Assembly (NCBI GenBank): GCA_000310025.1
Contig: FN649746.1
Location: 1,943,613 to 2,007,612, forward strand
From: Ectocarpus siliculosus
Lineage: Eukaryota; Sar; Phaeophyceae; Ectocarpales; Ectocarpaceae
DNA length: 64,000 nt
Reading direction: 5' to 3'
In this document: positions 33,290 through 44,200 of the stretch, piece by piece
Layout: every line of letters starts with the position of its first letter
Numbering within the stretch: position 1 is the stretch's first letter
Made by a program: the position numbers and the translations under genes
Notes under the pieces: model-generated
Databases searched by the model: none
The model's input: only the letters and a program-made list of their open reading frames with translations
What the model was told of the DNA's origin: nothing

Positions 33290-34196
33290 AGTTTGGAATT
33301 GGGGGGGGGTACCCCCTGGTAACACCCCAATCGTGCCAGAACGAGGAACTACACCGTCTGCTGGCCAAACAGAGGCCAGTATCATTAGGCCATGCACAAA
33401 CCCTCTGCAGGTATAAAAAATTCAGGGCGTTCTGCGTCGTGTTGGCCGCACACGAGCCGATAACGTCAACCCTGCCACATTGCTCTGATGACGTTCTTGC
33501 CTTTGGGCCGAAAAGAGCCGTTTTTGTGCCTGCTGCATGTGTGACCAGTCAAAACACACGCCAGAGAGAGGCTTTATGCCGTCGACATCCACAAACTGCA
33601 GCCAGTGGCGTGTGATCATACGCGTTCCCTCTGCTCGCGTCCCAGAAACACATCATATTGTCCAGTTTTGATTGCACACGGGCTGTAAACGTGAACCGAA
33701 GTGCGTTGCGGTGTTGACTTTTTTTACTTTTTTCTTGTTCCGCCGCGTGTTTGCTCCGTGTGTCACCCGCTACCAGTCCACAACACATGCCAGAGAGAGG
33801 CTTTCGGCCAATGACATCCACAAACTACTGCCAATGGAGTGTGATCATACACAATCGCTCTGCTCGCGTCCCAGAAGCAGAGCGTATTGTCCAGTTTTGA
33901 TTGCACACGGCCTGTAAACGTGAACCGAAGTGTGTTGCGATGTTGACTTTTTTGAATGTTGCCTTTTTTTTTCTGGTTGCTCCGAGCGTGATCAATCCAC
34001 AACGCATGCCCAAGAGAGGCCTTTGGCCGACGACATCCACAAACTGCAGTCACTGGCGTGCGATTATATACATGCCCTCTGGAGGCGACCCAAAAACAGG
34101 GCATTTGGTGTCTTGTTGGTCGCACAAGAGCCAAAACCGTGAACTGAAGCATGTTGTGACCCACAAAGACTTGAATCCGCCCTGAGAAAAAAATCT
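33290..34196. repeat. Duplicated cassette, copy A
   Basis: The cassette starts with a G run and ACCCCCTGGT and carries a unique head (CCAGAACGAGGAACTACACC, then CTGCAGGTAT). Three tandem units of about 225 bp follow, marked by CAGAGAGAGGC, GACATCCACAAACT and CCAGTTTTGATTGCACACGG. Copy B at 34438 repeats the same order with two units. Long frames in it come from the repeat and are not genes. Confidence 0.8.
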
Positions 34197-34437
34197 GTCT
34201 CGAGGAACCGTAAGACGGTCGTATGGATCCAGATAATTTTCTCTTGCAGACCACCCCCCCCCCACCGAGAGAAAAAAAAAGTGTCAGAAATAATCACGAC
34301 GTAAGACTCGGCCTTACGGGTAGGAACATGGCAATTTCCAACAGCCCCAAATCCAGCAGCGTAGTTTCCAACAGCGATTCCGGCCGGCCTGTTAGAAAAT
34401 TGGCCCATTTTCCATTGGAAAATCGCTGCTGGAAGTG

Positions 34438-35130
34438 GGGGGGGGTACCCCCTGGTCACACCCCGATCGTGCCAGAACGAGGAACTACACCATCTGCTGG
34501 CCAAACAGAGGCCAGTATCATGAGGTCATGCACAAACCCTCTGCAGGTATCTAAAATTCAGGGCGTTCTGCGTCGTGTTGGCCGCACACGAGCCGATAAC
34601 GTCAACCCTGCCACATTGCTCTGATGACGTTCTTGCCTTCGGGCCGAAAAGAGCCGTTCTTGCGCCTGCTGCATGTGTGACTAGTTCAAAACGCATGCCA
34701 GAGAGAGGCCTTAAGCCGTCGACATCCACAAACTGCAGCCAATTGCATGTGTTCATACTCATACCCTCTGCTCGTGTCCCAGAAACAGAGCGTATTATCC
34801 AGTTTTGATTGCACACGGCCTGCAAACGTGAATCGAGGTGTGGTTCGGTGTTGCCTTTTTTGGGCGTTGTTTTTTCTGCCGCTTGCTCCGAGTCAAGTGT
34901 GATCAGTGTACAACGCATGCCATCAGAGAGAGGCCTTTGGCCGACGACATCCACAAACTGCAACCACTGGCGTGCGATGATACACATGCACTCTGCAGAC
35001 GACCCATCGATAGGGCGATCGGTGTCTTGTTGGTCGCACACGAGCCAAAACCGTGTACTGAAGCATGTTGTGACTCACAAGAACATGAATCAGCCTCTTT
35101 TTTCCCTTCAGAAAAAAATATACCTGGAGG
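34438..35130. repeat. Duplicated cassette, copy B
   Basis: The cassette has the same head as copy A with few differences, then two tandem units, and ends at ACTGAAGCATGTTGTGAC as copy A does. One 225-bp unit is missing relative to A, consistent with unequal exchange. Confidence 0.8.
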
Positions 35131-35578
35131 AACCGTAAGACGGTCGTTTGGATCTGAATAATTTCTTCTGTGCAGGCCCACCCCCCCCCCCCCCCCCAGA
35201 AAAAAAAAAATCTCTGAAATAATCACACCGTAAAGACTCAGCCTCAGACGTTTGGCCCGCGTAATTCCCCGTAATGTCCGACCGTGCTGACCACCTCACA
35301 GTACTGGGAGCGCAAGAGACTCGAGAGCGCCAGGCACGGTCGCCGCGTGAGTACGGCCATGAGCATGGGCGAATGAATCCTCGGGGTAAGAGGTACCGTT
35401 TGTTTTCCGCCGACAAGTGCAGTTGCTGATGGCGGAGACACCAAGCTTATGACGTGGTGTTTCACGGGTGCTTTGATCAGCAAACATAGGCTTCTGTACC
35501 CCTAGATGAAGTTCATGGTTGGTCCCATCATGCCGATTTTTTCGTCTTTCTCCCGTGTGCTCACGTGTTTTTCTCAAG

Positions 35579-36679
35579 GACCCCATCGCCACTAACACGG
35601 ACGAGTGCATCGAGTGCGTGGCTCGTGCCGAGGTTGAAGAAGGTGGGGTATTTACTCACCAGTCCGAGCATGCCTCCTTTCAGATAGTGACTCCTAAGGT
35701 TATGGTGTTTCTAAGCAACGGCAGGCTTCACCAGATCGCCATGCGTGACCCTACGGATATGTACGATCTCCCCAATCACCTGACCTGGCAGATGAACATG
35801 ACCGTTGACCAAAATGAGGTAAGAGTCATCGGGAACAATCAGTCAGTACCATCTGACATCCACTCAACCGGCAACAATAGTTAGCTTGTGGATGACTGAA
35901 GCGTTGTCTGGGGATGAAAGAAAACGTGTAGGCTGTAAAAAGCATCAATACACTGCTCCCCCGCCGTCCGGCGAATTTCCACCCACAGGTCAACTGCGAT
36001 GCCAAAGGTAGTCTTGTCGAGACGTTATTTCCGACACGTGATGCCAACGGTGAGCCGATCATGGCCGGAATAGAGGCGATCCGAGGACAGCAGGAACATT
36101 GTACGACACTCCAGAGCTCTGCTGGGTACATATTGTGTGGCCCTGCTGTCGTGGGCACCGTCCAACTACCGATGCTTGCTCTTCCAAGACATGAGGCCCC
36201 TACGACATGCACTCGACATGGACTGTCGGGCAGGATGATTAAACACCCGCATCTTCTACGGTTATTCACTGACATCCGAGCGAACAGGCACATGTGATAT
36301 TTAAGACGGCAATGAATGACAGTTGGGAATTTGAAGTCCAAGTTGTTTCTACCTGGAACCTTATTAACCTCGTAGGTCTGTTCGTATAGAATCACTACCC
36401 GTGATACGTCCGAAGCACTGCGCACCTCAACCAACCCCCATTGACATTTACCCTCGTAGTCGTTCGAGTCATGAAGAGTCGGGTTGCGGAGGTACGGTCT
36501 CTGGTCATTTTGTCCTCTTCGGTGAAAAGGCAAATTTCCCGTGTCGAGAATTTCCCCCACCATCCTCACGATTCGTCAAATCAGTATTCGCCGCGCCTCT
36601 TGTGCCTTTGAATCCCGGCTTGGCAGACCGCGTTGAGAGGCCCTTGGGTACGGACTTCGTTCAAGATGGGCACATCTGA
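35579..36679 (+). CDS. 3' exons of an unrecognised gene
   Basis: Three exons join in phase: 35579-35818 (80 codons, donor GTAAGA), 35989-36049 (acceptor CACCCACAG, donor GTGAGC) and 36585-36679 (acceptor AAATCAG, stop TGA). The first is Cys-poor apart from C-I-E-C near its start and contains an M-R-D-P-T-D-M-Y-D-L-P motif and V-M-V-F-L-S-N-G-R-L. The second has V-N-C-D-A-K-G. The tail ends D-F-V-Q-D-G-H-I. I do not recognise a family. Upstream exons may lie beyond the transposon cluster ending at 35248, which would then be an intron insertion. The strictly matching phases argue that it is a real gene. Confidence 0.55.
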
Positions 36680-38254
36680 CGAGCCAGAAGCGGCATGGTT
36701 ACCCCGGTTTCGCCGAAAATGTACAGGGAGGACGTAGAGAGTTGAGATAACTTTTTCAAGTTTATCGGTGGCGGCAGGGTTGGCACCACGGGGCTTTGGT
36801 GATGGACTGCGGACCTTATTTTCGTGTTCTCCTTTCCTGGGGGAACTGCTACATTTTGCCAGGAGAACGAGGACCAGGCCATGCTTGTTATCAAGCGGTA
36901 CGGCTGCCGAAAGAGAGAGGTTAAGTTGGGATCTCGGATTCGCTGTTGTTAGAGAATGGGGGCCGCTTTGGAGGCACAGGGTGGTCGCAAAGCTCTGGGA
37001 ACGGATGTAAATGGGTTCCGCGTTGGAGTTAAGGCATTGAGTTCAAACGCGTTCGTTAGGGCGCATGATAATTTCTCATCCAGTTCATACTCTACATTGA
37101 TCGGATGACTTGAACAAGAGAAGCATGTTTGTGGTAAATCATGATCGTCGTCCCCACCCGCTCGCACGTGAGGGATGGAGTCGTTGGCTGTTCTTCTCTC
37201 TGTTGCCTCGTTTCCCCAAGGTAGAGAATGAGAGGATCGTTGTTTGTGGTCTAATCCAATATGTGAGGGCCTGCCGTTATTCGCAGAGCTTGTTATTTTA
37301 CGAAGGCAGTAGTTTTACTTACTTACTTGATAGTCAGATCTACATGGTCAATAAACGTACAACAGTTTTTTTTCACGCCTCTGGTAGATATAATGAAGCC
37401 CGAAGCGGATCGCGGACGCACGATGTGAGTTGCCTGCTACTGTACCTGATGAGCGACGAACACACTATTGGAAGGCCCGCCGTGTGAGGTACCGAGTCAA
37501 GGTGTCAACGCAGCAGCAGCAGTGTCCGACGGAGAGCAAGGCCACGGCAGCCGAGGCGCAGGCTCCCTAACCTAAAGAAATGAACAAGAACCCGCGCCGA
37601 AAACACGCCGTATCCAAAGGCGCTCGCACGTTCGCTTGTCTTTTGAAGTGATGTATAACTCAGAACATAATTCGAGTGTATCAAACGCACGAGAGCCATC
37701 AACAAGAGCCGAGGACACGAGAGAGATGAGCGAGGGACTTGCGCACGTGCAAATGGTGTGCTACACTGGGCAAGCTCCACACACACGACCATGTTCGTTC
37801 GTGCCACCAACCCATCCACCCGGCCGGGATTAAGGGAACGTGCTGAATTACTCAATCCGGGCGGAAGAGAAAAACTCCCACAGAGCGTAAATAAGAACAG
37901 AAATATAGACTATTTATTATTTTACTACATTGATTGATTCTTGCAGGTGTTCATTTAATCTTTTTTTCGGCGAACGATGCCCGTCTTGTACGCATTCGCA
38001 CCACACGCCACCTGGCAGCACGAAGTGCTCTACGACACCTTCATCTCCCGCGCGGTCAACTGCTGACGAAGGGCTCAACGTCCATCTGGTTGACCGCCAA
38101 GTAAAATGAATTTAATTCCCAAGTGTCCAGGCCGGCTAAGTGATCTATATAGACAGCCAAGTGGGATGTTACCGTGCCACTTTCTTCCCTTCTCTCCCCT
38201 CCATGCCACTGGTGGTGTGTCCCGCTTGTCTGTATCGTCTCTCTAGCGCCAGGG
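36680..38254. other. Intergenic
   Basis: One short plus-strand frame from ATG 36956 (50 codons) has a protein-like composition (G-T-D-V-N-G-F-R-V-G-V-K), but nothing supports it further. Nothing else was recognised. Confidence 0.35.
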
Positions 38255-41200
38255 ATGTCGGGTCACAGAGCTTTTGTTCTGGCCATGGTGACGTACGCCG
38301 TGGGCTTCACCGATGGGTCACCGATGCACCACGAAGCTGTACTCGGGAGGACGTCTGTCGTCCCGAGGGTCAACTATGTGAGAAGAGGAGAAACATGAAA
38401 TGATCGACTAAATATTGGTTATCGCATATCTCCCAAGGTCGGGCCTGTGTTTTCATTGCAACCAAGGAGGAAAGGTAGCGCGTCGCGCAGTTGAGCACTG
38501 GAAAGATCCTTCATATAGTCCAGTACCGTAGATCGAGCTGCTTGCTTCGCATCGATGCGTTGGTTCTGCTGACTCAAAACAGTCAGTCATAGCATCTGGC
38601 ACCAGTGAGAGGATATCCGTGTAAAAATGCATCTGATTCTTAAGTCTATTTGGGTATTTCGCCACCACATGGATGCGTATCGACAGACCCTACACTTGCG
38701 GACGATCGTGTACAGGAGCATCCCAAACCCTGAATTGTGCAGCAGGCGTGTATTGGTGCTGCTGAAAATCTGACCCGCACCAAGAGTAATCCGAATATCG
38801 CCTGTTGTTGGTTGTTCTGATGTCCTTGGAGTGTGTTGTTCAGAGAGCATTCTTCCTGAAGCAAACCAGAGTTGAGACACAAACTGGGATTCTTCATGGC
38901 CATCCAACCCAGGAACGGGGAGTCAGATCGTGACTATGCAAACAATAGAAGCAGATGCATCATAGACATACCGTATTACAACATAGACGGGCGTTCCGAT
39001 ATCTACAGCAAGACCAAACCTCTTCACGTGTGAAGCAGGCGTGTGGTGGGGCTGCTGAAAATCTGCCGCGAAACTACGGTACACCGAACTGTGGTCCGTC
39101 CGAAACAGTGACCCGTATACTGTATCGCCTATTTTTTCTGTAATCCTGGTGTTGTTCGATAGGAATCGACCTTCCAAAGGAAACCACAGCGGATCATAAC
39201 CCGGAAACGAGAATTGATTTCGGTGAACAGGACATGAATACCAACAGTAGTCTTCGACGTCCCAATGGTCTGCGTTACGCCAACCGGGAACCGATGGAGC
39301 TGGGATGTTGCACCTTCTTGTCACGTGCCAGTGGACTAAAATGGTTCGGCAGTAGCATTCAAGGCGAAGAATGGATTTCTGTGAATACAACCTACGAAGT
39401 AAAAAATTCAGCAAGGAACACCGTTGTTGTACAATGCATGTGGCACAGAACAACTACGACATACGTATCGAAAGCCCAACCACAACGCGACAACAAAAAT
39501 TCATTCCCAGGATGGCCTTCCGTAGAGAGCAGAATTTCCTGTCGAAAAGGCGATCTCTGGCACTGGAGGAGCAGCACGTGGCACTTACGAAACTGCGGTG
39601 TTGAGGGTGAAGAATAGTACGATGGGCAGGGTGGCGGGAAACATTAAACTGTTACCCCTACCCTACATTTGTCTGTCGTGGCATATGTCGTGCACGGTGG
39701 CCGTGTTCCGTCATCACAAACTCGACCTTCCACGGTACCCCGTAGCTCGCCTGCGACCGGCAACCATTGGAAGCGATTCACCTGACTCACTCAACTCTAC
39801 CCTAATTCCGTCCCGAATTTGTCCAGATGGTGTCCTCGAAGATTTCGCAGCCTTCGCGGAACGAGGAGGGTCTCAATTTGCACGGCGACCCCATCAGCGA
39901 GACTGCTGCGCGACGAACGAGACGGCTGCGGTCGCGCCATCGTTGCGATAAGACATCGCGCTCGTCGTCGTCGGCATCAAAGCCGACACCGATCCCATCC
40001 CCGATCACCCACGATGCACCGCCGAGTCAAACCCCCGCAGCGTACCCCACGAGATCCCCGGTTGTTCACACGTGCAGCAACGGCACCCCCGGGATCGAGT
40101 CAAACGGCGCCTGCTGCCCCATCAAGTGCGGTGAAGCCATTGTTGGAAATATTTCTCAGCCGCCCGTCTTTCTGTGCCCTAGATACCAAATAGCCCGTAC
40201 CAAGTGCTTCGAGGCAGTACTCTACAAGGCTCTAACTCGCCGGTGCACCAGGATATTATGCTCTACATCACTCTGGTGGAGTATAGGCTGGTGGTTGCGC
40301 CGTGACACGCTGTGGGCATGTGTCCTTTCCCCGGCAACTAACCTTACCTATATTTTGGGGGTGAATGCTTCCGTTGTGCAGTTGTGGCCAGTGTGGGGGG
40401 CCCGGGTGTTCCACCTTCGCGGTGGAGTTCATGCTGGGCGCCTCTGACTGCTGCCAGAATACAATCCTAGAGAATGGAATCCCATGCGGAGAGGGACCCT
40501 GCTCCCTGATCGCCGTCGGTGAGTTACGGTGCGGTCTGCCCAATGGTTGCTCAGTTTATTTCTTGGACGTGTGAAAACAGACTTGTCCCCAGGTACAATT
40601 CGGACGATTCTTAACAGCAACTTGAGGTCTCACCCCACCCACGCGTACATAGTTGGTTCCATTGCAGGAATGTATTGTTCCCCGTTTAAGAGCTGATACC
40701 CGCATTCGGTCCAAAATGACCGTCACAATAGCTCGCAACACCCCTTTCCCTCGTTGTTCATTTCCCCTTGGCGGCCCAACAGCACCGACATCCACTCCAA
40801 CTCCTGCACCCGTAACGGCGGACGAAGAAACGTCTACAGCCATGCCCGTTTCTCCGCCATCGGCAGCACCCCTACTGTGGCTCCTGTCACTCCACCGCCC
40901 CCGGCACGACCGTCAACAAAGCCGAAGAAATCAACGACAGGTAGTGCAGAAGATACGTCAGTGGCCACCCATAGCCCGACTCCTTTCAGCCCCGATGCCC
41001 CGACGGCGGCTCCCCTCACTCCCGCCGCTCCGACGTCATCGCCGACTCTGCCGTCGACGAAAGCCCCGGTTCCTACGCCAGCGTCAACCTCGGCCCCCCT
41101 TACCCCAGCTCCTTTTACCGTTGCCCCGACGGCGATCCCCCTGACCCCCGCCGCACCGACGTCATCGCCGACCCTACCGTTGACAAAAGCCCCGGTTCCT

Positions 41201-44200
41201 ACACCAGCTTCAACCTCGGCCCCCCTTACCCCAGCTCCTTTGACCGTCGCCCCGACAGCGCCCCCCCTCACTCCCGCCGCACCGACGTCATCGCCGACCC
41301 TGCCGTCGACGAAAGCCCCGGTTCCTTCGCCAGCTTCAACCTCGGCCCCCCTTACCCAAGCTCCTTTGACCGTTGCCCCGACGGCGATCCCCCTGACCCC
41401 CGCCGCACCGACGTCATCGCCGACCCTACCGTTGACAAAAGCCCCGGTTCCTACACCAGCTTCAACCTCGGCCCCCCTTACCCCAGCTCCTTTGACCGTC
41501 GCCCCGACCGCGGCCTCCCTCACTCCCACCACACCGACGTCATCGCCGACCCTGCCGTCGACAAAAGCCCCGGTTCCTACACCAGCTTCAACTCCGGCCC
41601 CCCTTACCCCAGCTCCTTTCAGCCCCGATGCCCCGACAGCGGCTCCCCTCACCCCCGCCGCTCCGACGTCATCGCCGACCCTGCCGTCGACGAAAGCCCC
41701 GGTTCCTACGCCAGCTTCAACCTCGGCCCCCCTTACCCCAGCTCCTTTGACCGTTGCCCCGACGGCGATCCCCTGACCCCCGCCGCACCGACGTCATCGC
41801 CGACCCTGCCGTTGACAAGAGCCCCGGTTACTACGCCAGCTTCAACTCCGGCCCCCCTTACCCCAGCTCCTTTGACCGTCGCCCCGACAGCGCCCCCCCT
41901 CACTCCCGCCGCACCGACGTCATCGCCGACCCTGCCGTCGACAAAAGCCCCGGTTCCTAAGCCAACGTCAACCCTGGCCCCCCTTACCCCAGCTCCTTTG
42001 ACCGTTGCCCCGACGGCGATCCCCATTACCCCCACCGTACCGACGTCATCGCCGACTCTGCCGTTGACAAGAGCCCCGGTTCCTGCGCCAACTTCAACCC
42101 CGGCCCCCCTTACCCCAGCTCCTTTGACGGTTGCCCCGACTGCGGCCCCCCTTACCCCCGCCGCACCGACGTCATCGCCGACTCTGCCATCGACGAACGC
42201 CCCGGTTCCTGCGCCAACTACCCCCCCGGTTCCCCTTACCCCGGCCCCTATCACCGTAGTTTCCCCTACGCCGGCTCCCGTTCCCCCTACCCCCGTCGCG
42301 GCTTCATCGTCCTCCTGCGATGGCGGGAATCCGTGCCAGAACGGAGGATCCTGCTCCACGGATCCGGCCGGGGGATACTTCTGCTCGTGCGCGGAAGGCT
42401 TCGCCGGGATGGTCTGCCAGATCAACACAGATGGTGAGGATCCCCTGACTGTAGGCTTGCCCCTGTCTATAGCCTTGACCCTTAGGCTATTGGGTGGCAT
42501 GGTATATAAGGAGACAGGGGGAGAGCACACGGGTCGGCGCTCACGCACTGTGTGGCCGTACGCGGTGGGGGGTTTCCAGATTCGTCTTGATGACGGAGGT
42601 TTCCGATGTTGGTGGCCCTGTTCCAAACGCGCAGCTTTTGAATTTCAACATAGTGCTGGCTGGGGCTGGGCATCAACCAGCTCTCGACTGATTACTATTC
42701 AATATGCATCCCGAAGCATTGGACGCACCCTTCTCTGAGCAGGAAATACAATGGACAATAATATGTATTCGTTTATTCTCACGATGCAAGGTTTGCCCCC
42801 ATGGTATATCGAGCTGGAGTTCGAAGGAGAGGACTTCACTGATGACCTCAAGGCGATTTTCCAGCGGTCAGCGGCCAGGTGATGAACTCGATACTTGAAG
42901 ACGAGAGTTTGCGATGAACAAAGGGTGCCTGTTTCCAGGTGCGCTGAAGGGTACACTGAAATAACAGTTTAACGTAGACTATCCTCTTGTCGCCCGTCCC
43001 CGCCGGAATGATCCTCACGCACACACCGTACCCTACTTGTTGTACTCCATGAAATCGTCGCCTTCTCACTCACTCCTTCGCTGCATCCCCTTGAATGAAC
43101 CATCTACGCCAACACCTCGAACAGATGGGAGAGGGTTATCCTCTACACCCCGGGCGGCGGCACCCCAAGCACACCTGCTGGCAGGCTTCTAATCTCGGTG
43201 ACTATCGTCGCTAAGGATGGTAAAGGTGGGGTCCTCGGTTCTGCAGGGCCGACGGGAACTTGGTGGGAATATCCAAGCATCAGCTACAGCGGGATAATGG
43301 TATGTGGGCATGCACCACTACGGAATCCACGCCATACTGGTGACACGTTTTGTTGTTGAAACTGTTAGTAGTGAAATCGGCCAGAATGAAACGTTTACCA
43401 TGCATTCTTCACGTACACTGTGAGATTACTGAAATAACCGGTCTCAGGGCTACCGTGTGTCAAACGGCTCGACTCTGTACATAGAATAACAGAATGGATG
43501 CTGTGCCGCTCTCTGGGACACGATTATCTTGGACTATCTTGTGCAAGCACACTCCCGCCATACGTTCCAATTCGAAGCGCCTGTTACATTATCACCTTCA
43601 CCCCCCGCACAGATTTGTGCTTCCAAACAATCCGTACCTAGACTTTCTGCTGTCCAGTCACGACAGCAAGCTTACCTGCAGAGCCTTCGTGCAATTACAT
43701 TTGGCAAATATCGCAATCAACAATCAATTGCTCAGGAGTTCGATACTGCCGACGTGGAGGCGATGGTGGACGAGGGACCCTTCGAGGGCGTTGTCGCGCA
43801 CGAAATGGGGCATGTTATACTTGTTGCCATTAGTTCAATTCACTCCTGCGACAGTGAATTGATTGCACCCTGCGAAGCACTGTTGTACACTGACTTCCCA
43901 CTCACACGTCAACACTGCCTTCCCACACGTCAACACAGTACACAGAGAGAAGTTATGCCAGGGCGCAAAATCATGTTACATAACTTGAAATGGTATGTTG
44001 ACCAACATAATTCGTCCTCCGATATTTAAAGACTATTCAATAGAGATTTCCCGGAAGTAACACAAGGCACAACCGCCCATCTTGAATTACATTTACCATA
44101 TTGTCGCCCAGCAATCGCTAATCTCTTGCGGCACCCGTTTTGCCCATGAACCCACGGCTTGCCATCGAACTTACTGCTTTCAAGGAGACACGGCGTAGAC

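Larger units (their letters stand above)
31061..35248. mobile_element. Outer element of a nested transposon cluster, terminal inverted repeats
   Basis: The left end reads CTCAGGCTGAGTCTTACGGT, then GTGATTATTT. The right end is its near inverse, AAATAATCACACCGTAAAGACTCAGCC. Both termini then pass into a long G (or C) run and a second inverted CGTCTTACG. The left terminus holds two tandem units of about 85 bp. Inverted partial copies of the terminus occur at 34207-34320 and 35139-35248. No transposase is seen. The clear insertion at 31321-33285 split it later. Without that insertion the element would be about 2.2 kb. The superfamily is not assigned, and no unambiguous target duplication is visible. 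Confidence 0.65.

Noticed and set aside
34526-35041. 171-codon minus-strand frame
   Set aside because: It lies wholly within the 225-bp tandem units and repeats with them.
40834-42626. Long minus-strand frames rich in Gly and Val opposite the stalk
   Set aside because: They are mirror frames of the 126-bp repeat. The plus strand has the EGF module and splice sites.
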